The translations under genes were made by a program, and so were the position numbers. A stretch of 64,000 bases of DNA from Brevibacterium sp. CCUG 69071. GTDB taxonomy: Bacteria; Actinomycetota; Actinomycetes; Actinomycetales; Brevibacteriaceae. The stretch spans positions 1 through 64,000 of the forward strand of contig NZ_PGFV01000002.1 of assembly GCF_021023135.1 (NCBI RefSeq), given 5' to 3'. The notes beneath the pieces were generated by a model. That model made no database searches. It saw only the letters and a program-made list of their open reading frames with translations, and was not told the DNA's origin. Below are positions 51,621-61,136 of this stretch, piece after piece (positions within the stretch are counted from its first letter, which is position 1; each line of letters opens with the position of its first letter).

Positions 51621-52918
51621 TCATCGCCGGCCTGATGACGGGAACCTCCGCCGACGGTCTCGACCTGGTCCTCGCCGAATTCACCCTCGACCCCGACACC
51701 ATCCCTAACAGCGCAATCGACACCATCCCCAACAGCGCCCCCACCCTGGCCGTGCGCATCCTCGCCGAACGCGAGATCCCCTTCGACGCCTCCCTCCACA
51801 GCGACATCCTCCGCCTCCTCGAACCCCGCGACCTCGCCCTCTCTCTGGTCAGCGACATCGACGGCCGACTCGGCAGATTCTTCGCCGAGGCGCTCGCCGT
51901 GTTCTGCCGTGACACGGGCATCACCCCCGACCTCGTCGTCTCCCACGGGCAGACCGTCCGCCACGACAGCACCGAGGGACTGGTCACCTCGACCCTCCAG
52001 CTCGGCCAGCCCGCCTTCCTCGCCGAGGCGGCCGGTGCCCCCGTGCTCTCCGACGTCCGCGCCCGCGACGTCGCCGCCGGCGGCCAGGGCGCACCGCTCG
52101 TCGGGATCCTCGACGGCCTCCTCCTCGGCGAGGTCGAGACACCGACTGCGCTGCTCAACCTCGGCGGCATCGCGAACATCACCGTCATCTTCCCGGGCAA
52201 GGATCCGATCGCCTTCGACACCGGCCCGGCCAACGCACTCATCGACATCCTCGCCCGCCGCATCACCGGAGGCCGGGAGAGCTTCGACCGCAACGGCGAA
52301 TTCGCCGCGGCCGGCACCGTCGACGAAGGGCTCCTCACGGACCTGCTCGCCGAGCCCTACTACTCGCAGCCGGCCCCGAAATCCACCGGCAAGGAACTCT
52401 TCCACGCCGACTACCTCGACGGTTTCCTCGCAGCCCACCCCCATCTCGGCGAACATGATGCGATCGCCACGGTGACCGCGCTGACCGCGCGCACCGTCGC
52501 CGAGGCGTGCCGCGCACACGGCGTCACCTCGGTCATCGCCTCGGGAGGTGGGACCCGGAATCCGGTGCTCATGCGTGAACTGGGGCACCACCTCGGCGCG
52601 GGTGCCGATGGTGGTCCGGGTCCTGGTGCCGGCCCAAGCGCCGGTCCGGGTCCCGGCCCAAGCACCGGTCCCGGTGCGAGTGCAGGCACGGTGCTGCGCA
52701 CGACCGACGAGGCGCTCGGGTTGCCCGAAGGCAGCAAGGAAGCCCTGCTCATGGCTCTGCTCGGCTGGCTGAGCTGGCACGGACTGACCGGCACCGAACC
52801 GAGCCTGACCGGGGCCGCGCACCCGAGCATCGCCGGTCGCTTCACCCCGGGCCGCGGCGGGCTGAGACTTCCCGAACCGCTGCGAACACGGCCCACCCGA
52901 CTGCGGATCCTGCCGTGA
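51617..52918 (+). CDS. anmK: Anhydro-N-acetylmuramic acid kinase
   Basis: A 433-residue sugar kinase that opens the 1,6-anhydro ring and phosphorylates anhMurNAc to MurNAc-6-P. 'GLMTGTSADGLDLVLAEF' is the family's opening phosphate loop, 'VSHGQTVRH' and 'LLNLGGIANITV' are core motifs, and 'FDTGPANALID' and 'ASGGGTRNPVLMREL' complete it. A Gly/Pro-rich insertion (about residues 330-357) interrupts the C-terminal domain after HHLGAGADGG and is probably a surface loop. It overlaps the GntR gene by four bases and precedes the symporter gene. Confidence 0.93.
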   Translation: MIIAGLMTGTSADGLDLVLAEFTLDPDTIPNSAIDTIPNSAPTLAVRILAEREIPFDASLHSDILRLLEPRDLALSLVSDIDGRLGRFFAEALAVFCRDTGITPDLVVSHGQTVRHDSTEGLVTSTLQLGQPAFLAEAAGAPVLSDVRARDVAAGGQGAPLVGILDGLLLGEVETPTALLNLGGIANITVIFPGKDPIAFDTGPANALIDILARRITGGRESFDRNGEFAAAGTVDEGLLTDLLAEPYYSQPAPKSTGKELFHADYLDGFLAAHPHLGEHDAIATVTALTARTVAEACRAHGVTSVIASGGGTRNPVLMRELGHHLGAGADGGPGPGAGPSAGPGPGPSTGPGASAGTVLRTTDEALGLPEGSKEALLMALLGWLSWHGLTGTEPSLTGAAHPSIAGRFTPGRGGLRLPEPLRTRPTRLRILP

Positions 52919-53021
52919 GCGCGACCCGCCCCGCCCGAGCGTCTGCGGTCGGCCGCTCCGTCCGCACGCCCCGCCCCGAACACCGCAACCCTCGATACGA
53001 ACCCCCGATGAAGGAGTGACA

Positions 53022-54530
53022 ATGCAGATCATCGACCTCTTGGTGATCGTGGCCTATCTCGCCGCAACGGCGTGGCTGGGACTGGCCCTGAGCGGCAAAC
53101 AGAAGAACCTCAAAGGCTACTTCCTCGGTTCCCGCACCCTGCCCTGGTGGGCGGTGTGCATGTCCGTGGTCGCCACGGAGACGAGCGCACTGACGGTGAT
53201 CGGGATCCCCGTGATGAGCTACCTCGGCGATCTCAACTACCTGCAGCTGGGCTTCGGGTACATCCTCGGCCGCGTGGTCGTCGCCTTCTTCATGCTCCCG
53301 CGCTACTACGACGGTGAGATGGTCACCGCGTATGCCTACCTGGGCAAACGCTTCGGCACCTCGACGCAGACGACCGCGGGTGTGACCTTCCTCTTCACCC
53401 GTCTGCTCGCCGACGGCATCCGGGTGCTCGCCTGCGCCATCCCCGTCAAGGTCATCCTCGACGGGCTCGGCATCCACACGAACTACTTCGTCATCATCGT
53501 CATCCTCGCCGTGGTCACGATCGCCTACACCTTCATCGGCGGTATCAAGGCCGTAGTCTGGGTCGATGTCGCCCAGATGTTCCTCTACGTCGTCGGCGGA
53601 CTGCTCACGATCATCGTCATCTCCGCGGCGCTGGGCGGCGGATGGCTCGCCGAGGCGGCCGATGCCGGCAAGCTCAACATCTTCGTCTTCGAGGGCAACC
53701 CGATCTCCGCGGATGCTTCGTTCATCCCCTCCTTCCTCGGCGGTTCGGTGTTCGCGATGGCCTCCCACGGCTCCGACCAGCTCATCGTCCAGCGGCTGCT
53801 CTCCTGCCGCTCGAAGGTCGAGGCGCAGAAGGCGCTCATCTGGTCCGGTGTCGTGGTCGTCATCCAGTTCGCGATCTTCCTCGCCGTCGGACTCGCCCTG
53901 TGGGCCTACTACGATCACGCCCTGCCGGCCGACCTCGGCCTGACCCGCGACGACGAGATCTTCCCCCGCTTCATCATCGAAGGCCTCCCGGCAGGCATCT
54001 CGGGACTGCTGCTGGCAGGAATCCTGGCTGCCGCGATGTCGACGCTGTCGTCCTCGCTCTCGGCACTGTCGTCCTCGACGGTCAACGACGTCTACGCCCG
54101 GCTGAAGAAGACGCCGATGACCGATGCGCAGGGCTTCAAGGTCGGCCGCTGGGCGACGATCGGCTGGGGGATCGCGTTCATCCTCCCGGCCACGGTCTTC
54201 GAATCCGACTCCGGCAACATCGTCATCCTCGCGCTCGGCATCGCCGGCATCACCTACGGCGGTCTGCTCGGAGCGTTCGTCTTCGGCATCATCAACAAAC
54301 GCGCCAGCGCGGTCGACGCGAACATCTCCTTCGCCTTGGCGATCGCGGTCAACGCCTTATTCTTCGTCATGGAGAAGTACGTGACCGGCGAGGTGTGGGT
54401 CGCCTGGCAGTGGTATCCGCTGCTCGGCGTCATCGTCATGATGGTCATCGGCGGACTCCTGTCCCTGCGCCACCCGGCCGCATCGTCGGGGGCCGCCACC
54501 ATCGCCGAGGTGGAAGGCAGTCGACGCTGA
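53022..54530 (+). CDS. Sodium:solute symporter, candidate amino-sugar importer
   Basis: A 502-residue SSS-family transporter with about 13 hydrophobic segments. Landmarks are 'GYFLGSRTLPWWAVCMSVVATETSALT', split here as the Na2-site region and TM1 end, 'FTRLLADGIRVLA', 'YTFIGGIKAVVWVDVAQ' and 'AAAMSTLSSSLSALSSSTVND', the conserved TM8 serines. AAGGAG at 53011-53016 supports ATG 53022. It sits between anmK and murQ, sharing the TGATG junction with murQ, so it most likely imports MurNAc, anhMurNAc or a muropeptide sugar. The substrate is an inference. Confidence 0.9.
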   Translation: MQIIDLLVIVAYLAATAWLGLALSGKQKNLKGYFLGSRTLPWWAVCMSVVATETSALTVIGIPVMSYLGDLNYLQLGFGYILGRVVVAFFMLPRYYDGEMVTAYAYLGKRFGTSTQTTAGVTFLFTRLLADGIRVLACAIPVKVILDGLGIHTNYFVIIVILAVVTIAYTFIGGIKAVVWVDVAQMFLYVVGGLLTIIVISAALGGGWLAEAADAGKLNIFVFEGNPISADASFIPSFLGGSVFAMASHGSDQLIVQRLLSCRSKVEAQKALIWSGVVVVIQFAIFLAVGLALWAYYDHALPADLGLTRDDEIFPRFIIEGLPAGISGLLLAGILAAAMSTLSSSLSALSSSTVNDVYARLKKTPMTDAQGFKVGRWATIGWGIAFILPATVFESDSGNIVILALGIAGITYGGLLGAFVFGIINKRASAVDANISFALAIAVNALFFVMEKYVTGEVWVAWQWYPLLGVIVMMVIGGLLSLRHPAASSGAATIAEVEGSRR

Positions 54531-55510
54531 TGGCCCAGTCCCAGCCCCGGCTGTCCCCGACGGAGCGGCGCAACCCGGCCAGTGCCGGCCTCGACGAGCT
54601 CGACACCCTCGGCGTCCTCGAAATCCTCAACTCCGAGGATCGGGTCGTCATCGATGCCGTAGCCGCGGCGCTTCCGCAGCTCGCCGAACTCGTCGACACG
54701 AGCGCGACACGGATGCGCCGAGGCGGCAGGGTCCACTATTTCGGCGCGGGCACCTCGGGCCGCCTCGGCGTCCTCGATGCGAGCGAGCTGCTGCCGACGT
54801 TCAACCTCGAACCGGGTCGGGTCGTCGGGCACATCGCCGGCGGACAGGCGGCCCTGGTCAATGCGGTCGAGAACGCCGAGGACTCCGAGTCCGACGGTCG
54901 CGCCGCCGGGGGAGAGTTGGGGCCCGAGGACGTGGCGATCGGCATCGCCGCGAGCGGTTCGACGCCCTATGTCCGCGGTGCCCTCGAGGCCGCCCGAGCC
55001 GGCGGTGCCCACACCGTGCTCATCTCGAACAATCCGCATGCCCCCGTCGCCGATGCAGCCGATGCCCACATCGTCCTCGACACCGGACCGGAAGTGATCA
55101 CCGGCTCGACCAGGCTCAAGGCCGGCACCGCGCAGAAGCTCACCCTCAACGGCTTCTCCACCGCGCTCATGGTCGCCCTCGGCCGCACCTGGGACAACCT
55201 CATGGTCTCGGTCGTCGCGACGAACGAGAAGCTGCGCGAGCGGACCGTGCGCATCCTCCGTGAAGCCACCGACCTCGACGATGCGGAGGCTCGCACCCTG
55301 CTCGAGAGCTGCGACGGAGACCTCAAGGCGGCCCTCGTCGTCTCCTTCGCCGAGGTGGCCCCCGCCGCGGCGGCCGCACAGCTGAGTGAGCATGACGGCT
55401 CGGTCAAGGCCGCGATCGCGGCGGTCATCGGAGCGAATACCTCGGAGAGTGACCTCCGGACCGCCGACCGTAGGCCGGATCGGTCGGGTCCGGGTACCGT
55501 GGGCGCATGA
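54530..55510 (+). CDS. murQ: N-acetylmuramic acid 6-phosphate etherase
   Basis: A 326-residue lyase that removes lactate from MurNAc-6-P to give GlcNAc-6-P. Its SIS domain shows 'VHYFGAGTSGRLGVLDASE' with the catalytic Glu in 'DASELLPTF', 'HIAGGQAALVNAVENAEDS', 'IGIAASGSTPYV' and the long signature 'ITGSTRLKAGTAQKLTLN'. The start shares a base with the symporter stop (TGATG), and its own stop overlaps the next kinase by ATGA. Confidence 0.96.
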   Translation: MAQSQPRLSPTERRNPASAGLDELDTLGVLEILNSEDRVVIDAVAAALPQLAELVDTSATRMRRGGRVHYFGAGTSGRLGVLDASELLPTFNLEPGRVVGHIAGGQAALVNAVENAEDSESDGRAAGGELGPEDVAIGIAASGSTPYVRGALEAARAGGAHTVLISNNPHAPVADAADAHIVLDTGPEVITGSTRLKAGTAQKLTLNGFSTALMVALGRTWDNLMVSVVATNEKLRERTVRILREATDLDDAEARTLLESCDGDLKAALVVSFAEVAPAAAAAQLSEHDGSVKAAIAAVIGANTSESDLRTADRRPDRSGPGTVGA

Positions 55511-56553
55511 CCCTCATTCTCGGCGTCGACATCGGCGGCACCGGCAGTCGAGCCGCGCTCGGAGAGGTCGCTGAGGTTGCCGGCCGGCCCGGCAGTGTCG
55601 ACGGCGAGTCCCGCAGCGATCCGGGCGTGATTGCAGGCGCGGATTCCGGTCCGCGCGTCATCGACCAGCTCAGCGGAGCCCGCATCGAGATCGGGCCGAG
55701 CGGCAGCACCGTCCTCGACCTGGTGCGGGAACTCGTGAGGTCGGCCGCGCAGATCTGGACCGATCGCTTTTCTGAGGTCCGCGGCATCGGCATCGGAGCA
55801 ACCGGTATCGCTTCTCTTGCCGAGGGCCCCTCCGGTGTCCTCGCCGACATCACTGCCGAATTCGGCGTGCCGGCAGTCGCGGCCATCGACGCAGTGACCG
55901 CCCATCTGGGTGCCCTGAGCGGAACAGGTGGGGCGATCACCGTGCTCGGCACCGGCGCGATCGCCGTCGCCCACCCGGGGGCCGACGAGGAGGGTATGTG
56001 GTCGGCCGACTGGTCGCGAGCCGATGGGTGGGGTCACCTCTTCGGAGACCGCGGGGGAGGAGCCTGGCTGGGCCGCTACGGCCTCGAACTCGCTCTGCGC
56101 ACTCATGACGGAATCGACGAACACGGACGCGCACTGCTCGAGGCGGCGACGCGACGTTTCGGTCCGCCCGCCTCGTGGCCGGGCCGGTTCTACACGCGGG
56201 GCGACCGTGCCGGCCTGCTCGCCGACTTCGCCGTCGACATCGCCGGAGCCGCCCGCTCCGGTGACGGTGCCTCGGCCGAGCTGCTCAGACGGGCGGGACA
56301 AGAAGCGGCCCGCAGTGCCGTCGCCGCAGCCAGCGTCCGGTCCGTCGGCCCGCCCGTGCGCATCGCGCTCACCGGGGGAGTAGTGGCCGCGGGCAGCCAA
56401 CTTGTCGAGGGGTTCCGGACCGAAGCCGCACGTCTGCACCCGAACATCACTCTCGTCGCCCCGGCCGGGGGACCAGTCGAAGGCGCACTCGCGCTGGGCC
56501 ACCTCGGTGCGGGTGGGAAACTGCGTGCGCAGGAACGAATCGTCTGGACCTGA
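55507..56553 (+). CDS. BadF/BadG-type N-acetylhexosamine kinase (MurK-like)
   Basis: A 348-residue ASKHA-fold kinase. 'LGVDIGGTGSRAALGEV' is the phosphate-1 loop, 'ITVLGTGAIAVA' the phosphate-2 region and 'FGDRGGGAWLGRYGLELAL' a BadF/GlcNAc-kinase signature. MurK of Clostridium acetobutylicum, which phosphorylates MurNAc and GlcNAc, belongs to this family. In this operon it would phosphorylate non-anhydro MurNAc, complementing AnmK and feeding MurQ. It ends the operon, six bases before a convergent gene. Confidence 0.87.
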   Translation: MTLILGVDIGGTGSRAALGEVAEVAGRPGSVDGESRSDPGVIAGADSGPRVIDQLSGARIEIGPSGSTVLDLVRELVRSAAQIWTDRFSEVRGIGIGATGIASLAEGPSGVLADITAEFGVPAVAAIDAVTAHLGALSGTGGAITVLGTGAIAVAHPGADEEGMWSADWSRADGWGHLFGDRGGGAWLGRYGLELALRTHDGIDEHGRALLEAATRRFGPPASWPGRFYTRGDRAGLLADFAVDIAGAARSGDGASAELLRRAGQEAARSAVAAASVRSVGPPVRIALTGGVVAAGSQLVEGFRTEAARLHPNITLVAPAGGPVEGALALGHLGAGGKLRAQERIVWT

Positions 56554-56559
56554 GACGGA

Positions 56560-57063
56560 CTACGACTCGGCCGCCCGCACCATGCGGATCTCTCTGACTC
56601 CGTCGTAGTCGTCGGTCTTGACGGAGCCGTCGGGCACGAAGCCGTTCTTTGAGTAGAACGCCTGGGCGCGCGGATTGGGGTCGGCGACCCACAGGTGGCA
56701 GGCGGTGCCGGGTTCGACGACCAAGTCGAGAAGTCCCTGGCCGGCGCCCGATCCCTGGACGGCCCGGTAGGTGTAGAGAATGAAGAGCTCGCGTTCATCG
56801 GGTCGGTCGTCATCGCGCGAGGGACCGGACATGGCCACGCCGACGATGCGGCCGTCCTGGTCGGCGACTGCGCAGGTGTGCGTTCGCTGGTGGTCCTCGT
56901 CGAGTGCCCTCGTCCACATCTGCCGACGTTGGTCGAGAGCGTCGGGGTCGTCGAGGAGGTCATCGGGCATGAGACCGCGGTAGGTCTCCTCCCAGCTGTC
57001 GACGTGGACGCGCGCCATCCCGTCGACGTCGGCGTTGACTGCGGGGCGGACTGCAGGTGTCAT
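56560..57063 (-). CDS. GNAT-family N-acetyltransferase
   Basis: A 167-residue acetyltransferase. 'VRPAVNADVDGMARVHVDSW' is the usual first strand and helix, 'LFILYTYRAVQGSGAGQGLL' carries the acetyl-CoA loop (Q-x-x-G-x-G), and 'ADPNPRAQAFYSKNGF' the C-terminal helix. It is convergent with the recycling operon and unrelated to it in any visible way. Substrate unknown. Confidence 0.85.
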   Translation of the reverse strand: MTPAVRPAVNADVDGMARVHVDSWEETYRGLMPDDLLDDPDALDQRRQMWTRALDEDHQRTHTCAVADQDGRIVGVAMSGPSRDDDRPDERELFILYTYRAVQGSGAGQGLLDLVVEPGTACHLWVADPNPRAQAFYSKNGFVPDGSVKTDDYDGVREIRMVRAAES

Positions 57064-57194
57064 GACACGACTCTACGCCAGGACGCCGTGCATGCGCGGG
57101 ACTGCGCACCGTCACGGCAACCGGCACCGAGTATTCATCTCACCTGCACCTACGGACAAACAGCTGGTCAGGAAGGTCGCCGAAGATCGAGCAT

Positions 57195-58919
57195 GTGAGA
57201 GCACAAGACTCCCCTGCGTTCGACCGTCCTTCCACCCTCCCGGCGCTGGATCCGGCACAGCCGCCGCGGCTGCCCCCGCCGCCGCTTGATCTCGAACTGC
57301 CGATGGGGCCGCGGACACGGGCCTACAGGTTCTTCGAGCGACTGCCCGCGATCATCAGCTTCACGGCCGTCGGCCTCGTCTTCGTCCTCCCCTTCATCGA
57401 CGCGCGCTGGGCAGCGATCTACGTGCTCACGATCGTCGGCCTCACCTTCGTCCGAGCCATCCGCGGAGCCGTCGACGTCGCACGTGGATTCGCTCGCTAC
57501 CGCCGCAGCGCTCGGGTCGATTGGAACGCCCGCCTCGTCGATCTCGAACGGGCGATGGACGGACTGCCCGCGCTGCCGTATCCGCGCGCCGGATTCCGAG
57601 CCGAGGATCACGCCGCCGTCGTGGACCGCATCCGGGAGGACCCCACCTCGGTAATGCGTCCCTCCGAGCTGCTCCACGCCGTCGTCATCGCCGCCTACAA
57701 CGAGCCGTACCCGGTCATCGCCGACACCATCCGCACGCTGCTGCACACCTCGACCTCGCCGCGGCGGCTCCTCATCTTCTTCGCCTACGAGGAACGCGGC
57801 GGCCCGGTCATGGCTGAGACTGCTCGCCGCCTCGCCGCCGAATACGGTCACCGATTCGGTGCCTTCGTCCTCGTCGAGCACCCGGCCGGCGTGCCCGGCG
57901 AGATTGCGGGCAAGGGCGCGAACATCACGCACGCCGGACACCGCCTGGCAGCCTGGGTGAGGAAGGAGGGGATCGATCCCGAGAATGTGATCGTCACCAG
58001 CCTCGACTGCGACAACATTCCGCATGAGTCATACTTCGACGCCGTCGCCTACGAATATGCGATCGCGGCCGACCGGGCACGGCTGTCGTTCCAGCCGATC
58101 AGTCTCTACATCACGAACATCTGGGATGTGCCCGCTCCGGCTCGAGTCGTCGCGAGCGCGAACTGCTTCTGGAACCTCACCACCACGGTCCGTCGCCTGG
58201 CCCTGCGCAACTTCGCCTCGCACTCGCAGCCCCTGACGGCGCTGACCGAGATGGGGTTCTGGTCGACGCGGACCATCGTCGAGGATGGGCACCAGTACTG
58301 GCGCAGCTGGTTCCATTTCGACGGGGATTACCGGGTCGTGCCCATCCATGTGCCGATCTATCAGGACGCAGTGCAGGCCGGAACATTCGCGGCCACGATG
58401 ATCGCCCAGTTCAGGCAGCTCAGCCGGTGGTCCTATGGAGCCAGCGATGTTCCGTATGTCGGGGTGCGGGTGTTCGCCGGCGACGCGCGATGCCCGTTCT
58501 GGCCCGGCGCTCTCCGGTTCCTCTCGCTCCTCGAAGGCCACATCAGTCTCGCGTCGATCTCGATCATCATCGCCGTCGGCGGGTGGATTCCCTTCGCCGT
58601 GGCCAGTCAGACCGGTCAGGTCACCGAATTCCTCGAGCGGATGCCGATGGTCGGCGGTCTCGTCCAGCAGGTCGGCATGATCGGACTCATCGTCTCGATC
58701 GTCATCTTCAACTCCCTGCTTCCGCCGCGTCCGGTGCACGTGCCCAGGGGGCGGAGGCTGACGATGTGGCTGCAGTGGCTACTCTATCCGCTCACCCTGC
58801 TCGTCTTCAATTCCTCGACGGCGCTGTATTCGCAGTGGTGCCTGCTGACCGGACGCTACCGGGAGCGCTTCGACGTCACAGAGAAGGCCTCCGGAGTGCC
58901 GGTGCGCAAGGCCGCGTGA
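57195..58919 (+). CDS. GT2-family membrane glycosyltransferase
   Basis: A 574-residue protein with two N-terminal membrane segments (about 50-95), a cytoplasmic GT-A domain, and three more segments near the C-terminus. The catalytic domain has 'HAVVIAAYNEPYPVI', the DxD-like 'VTSLDCDNIPHESY' and 'WSTRTIVEDGHQYW' with the ED motif of processive-type GT2 enzymes. The Pro-rich N-terminus (PPRLPPPPLDLELP) is unusual. It probably elongates or transfers a surface glycan across the membrane face. It has no operon partners; a TetR gene is convergent. Confidence 0.85.
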   Translation: MRAQDSPAFDRPSTLPALDPAQPPRLPPPPLDLELPMGPRTRAYRFFERLPAIISFTAVGLVFVLPFIDARWAAIYVLTIVGLTFVRAIRGAVDVARGFARYRRSARVDWNARLVDLERAMDGLPALPYPRAGFRAEDHAAVVDRIREDPTSVMRPSELLHAVVIAAYNEPYPVIADTIRTLLHTSTSPRRLLIFFAYEERGGPVMAETARRLAAEYGHRFGAFVLVEHPAGVPGEIAGKGANITHAGHRLAAWVRKEGIDPENVIVTSLDCDNIPHESYFDAVAYEYAIAADRARLSFQPISLYITNIWDVPAPARVVASANCFWNLTTTVRRLALRNFASHSQPLTALTEMGFWSTRTIVEDGHQYWRSWFHFDGDYRVVPIHVPIYQDAVQAGTFAATMIAQFRQLSRWSYGASDVPYVGVRVFAGDARCPFWPGALRFLSLLEGHISLASISIIIAVGGWIPFAVASQTGQVTEFLERMPMVGGLVQQVGMIGLIVSIVIFNSLLPPRPVHVPRGRRLTMWLQWLLYPLTLLVFNSSTALYSQWCLLTGRYRERFDVTEKASGVPVRKAA

Positions 58920-58975
58920 GGCTCGTCCGGGGTCGGCGAACGTGACGGTCCCTCGGGGTCAACGAACGGTGAGGC

Positions 58976-59584
58976 TCACACGGCGTCGTCGAAGACCGAG
59001 CGCAGCCCCGGAGTGACGTGGTCGACGAGCTCGTCGAGCTCGAGATCGGCCAGCGGGTGGATCTGCAGGATGTAGCGGGCGAAGGCCGTGCCGAATAGTT
59101 GGCTCATCGCCACCTGCAGGCGCGCGAACTGCGCCGGTGTCGAGTTCTCTAACAGTGTGGCGAAGATGTGCGTCTCGAGCGCCTCGCGCATCACGGTCGC
59201 GGCGGTCGGACTCTCGGTGGCTGCGCGGGCCAGGGCGCGGAGCCGGGATCCGAGCAGGGGATCTTCCCAGGCTTCGAAATAGGTGCAGGCCAGCGTCTCC
59301 GCCCGGTCGGGACCCGCCTCGGCGAGTGCCGCGCGGATCTTGGCGGGCAGGTGATCGAGGTGTCTGAGCGATTCGGCCAGCAGTCCCTCCTTCGTGCCGA
59401 AGAAGTGCGTGACCAGTGAGGGGTCGACTCCGGCCGCCGAGGCGATCGCGCGGATGCTCGTCTTCCCGTACCCATCCGTGGCGAACCGGTCGAGGGCGGT
59501 CTCGAGGATGAGGTAACGCGAGTTCGAGCTGCCCGTCGGACGTCCGGGTCGCCGACGTCTGCCGGACGTGCCCGTGCTGCTCAC
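58976..59584 (-). CDS. TetR-family regulator
   Basis: A 202-residue repressor-type regulator from a GTG behind AGGAGG. The helix-turn-helix is 'YLILETALDRFATDGYGKTS' with 'AIASAAGVDPSLVTHFFGTK', and the C-terminal part is the helical ligand domain. It diverges from the FAD-dependent oxidoreductase gene, which it most likely controls, across a 214-bp gap containing an AT-rich patch (59690-59725). Confidence 0.9.
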   Translation of the reverse strand: MSSTGTSGRRRRPGRPTGSSNSRYLILETALDRFATDGYGKTSIRAIASAAGVDPSLVTHFFGTKEGLLAESLRHLDHLPAKIRAALAEAGPDRAETLACTYFEAWEDPLLGSRLRALARAATESPTAATVMREALETHIFATLLENSTPAQFARLQVAMSQLFGTAFARYILQIHPLADLELDELVDHVTPGLRSVFDDAV

Positions 59585-59798
59585 TTTCTTCCTCCTCCGA
59601 GCTGTTCCTGCGGCTGGCCCGCCTTTGTTTTTCGACCCGCCCTTGATGCTGCGCCCGGCCCCGAATGATTTCCCTGGCCTGACTCTAGCGTCGGAATCAT
59701 TAATTAGGCTACTGTGGAATTACTCTTCCGGCAACGGAGAGGACTCGCTCTCAATGCGGATTCTGTGCAGGAGGGCACCAGTCGAAAAGGAGTGGGAC

Positions 59799-61136
59799 AT
59801 GGAAGCCCCCGAGGAATTCGATGCCATCATCGTCGGCGGCGGACCGGCCGGAGTGGTCACCGGGCTGCTGCTCGCTCGCGGCGGCGTCAAAGTCGTGGTG
59901 CTGGAGAAGCATGAGGACTTCTTCCGTGATTTCCGCGGCGATACGGTGCACCCGTCGACGCTGCGGCTCCTCGACGAATTGGGCCTCTATCACCGGTTCG
60001 CCCAGATCACGCATCGCCGGGTGAGCAATATCAGCCTCGCCGATCGGGACGGACAGGACTTCATCCTCGGCGATCTCTCCAGGCTCAACGCCCCGCACCC
60101 CTTCATGACCATCGCCCCGCAGTGGGACTTCCTCAACCTGCTCGCCGAGGCGGGAGAGGCCGAGCCGGGATTCGAGCTGCGCATGGGCGTCGAGATGACC
60201 TCCCTGGTCTGGGCCGACGGTCGAGTCATCGGGGTGAGGGCGCAAGGTCCAGATGTAGCTCAGAAGCCGGCCGGCGAGGTGGAGCTGCGGGCTCCGCTCG
60301 TAATCGCCGCCGATGGACGATGGTCGTTGGCTCGGGAGCAGGCGCGCCTGCCGGTTCGGGAGCTCCATTCGGGGATCGACGTGTGGTGGTTCCGGATCGA
60401 CACCGAGGCGCAGCTCCCCGATTCCGTCGCCCCGCGGTCCAGCGGTGGCAGCGTCTTCGTCGCGATTCCCCGTGATGGGCACGTTCAGATGGCCCGGCTG
60501 ATCCCGAAGGGTGAGGACGCACGCCTCCGAGCCGAGGGCGTCGAGGCGCTGCGCAGCGCGGTGGCCGCCGCGTTCCCCGTGCTCGCCGAGGATGTCAGTG
60601 GGATCGAGGTGGACGATGTGAAGCTTCTCGACGTCCGTCGCAACGAAGCGCCGAGGTGGTTCGTCGACGGTCTGCTGTGCATCGGCGACGCGGTGCATGC
60701 GATGAGTCCGCTCGGCGGGGTGGGCGTCAATCTTGCCGTCCAGGACGGTGTCGCCACTGCCCGTCTGCTGGCCGGGCCGCTACGTGCCGGTGCTGTCTCG
60801 GCTCGAGATCTGCGCCGGGTTCAGCAGCGGCGGCTGCTGACCACGAAGGCCGTCGAGCTGCTGCAGGGAGGCATCCACCGCATGATCGAACCCGTCGTTC
60901 ACCACGGCGGCGACATCCGGCCGCCTGCAGCCTTGGAGTGGCTGCTCAAGACGTTCCCCGCCCTGACCGTGGTGCCCGCCCGCATCCTCGGCATGGGTGT
61001 GACCCCCGAACATGCCCCGGAATTCGCCCGCATGCCGGACGGCGACCGTGGGGCCGGCTTCGTCGACAACTCGAACTCCGATGGCAAAGCCGATTGTCCC
61101 GTCGCAGCGCACACCGCTCCCCAGGAGCAACGATGA
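59799..61136 (+). CDS. FAD-dependent monooxygenase (UbiH/PHBH-like)
   Basis: A 445-residue flavoprotein. 'AIIVGGGPAGVVTGLLLARG' is the FAD Rossmann loop, 'LVIAADGRWSLAREQA' the DG motif and 'LCIGDAVHAMSPLGGVGVNL' the second FAD/GD motif of class A flavin hydroxylases. AAGGAG at 59787-59792 fixes the ATG at 59799. Together with the divergent TetR gene this suggests inducible oxidation of an aromatic or xenobiotic compound. The stop overlaps the next acetyltransferase by ATGA. Confidence 0.88.
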   Translation: MEAPEEFDAIIVGGGPAGVVTGLLLARGGVKVVVLEKHEDFFRDFRGDTVHPSTLRLLDELGLYHRFAQITHRRVSNISLADRDGQDFILGDLSRLNAPHPFMTIAPQWDFLNLLAEAGEAEPGFELRMGVEMTSLVWADGRVIGVRAQGPDVAQKPAGEVELRAPLVIAADGRWSLAREQARLPVRELHSGIDVWWFRIDTEAQLPDSVAPRSSGGSVFVAIPRDGHVQMARLIPKGEDARLRAEGVEALRSAVAAAFPVLAEDVSGIEVDDVKLLDVRRNEAPRWFVDGLLCIGDAVHAMSPLGGVGVNLAVQDGVATARLLAGPLRAGAVSARDLRRVQQRRLLTTKAVELLQGGIHRMIEPVVHHGGDIRPPAALEWLLKTFPALTVVPARILGMGVTPEHAPEFARMPDGDRGAGFVDNSNSDGKADCPVAAHTAPQEQR

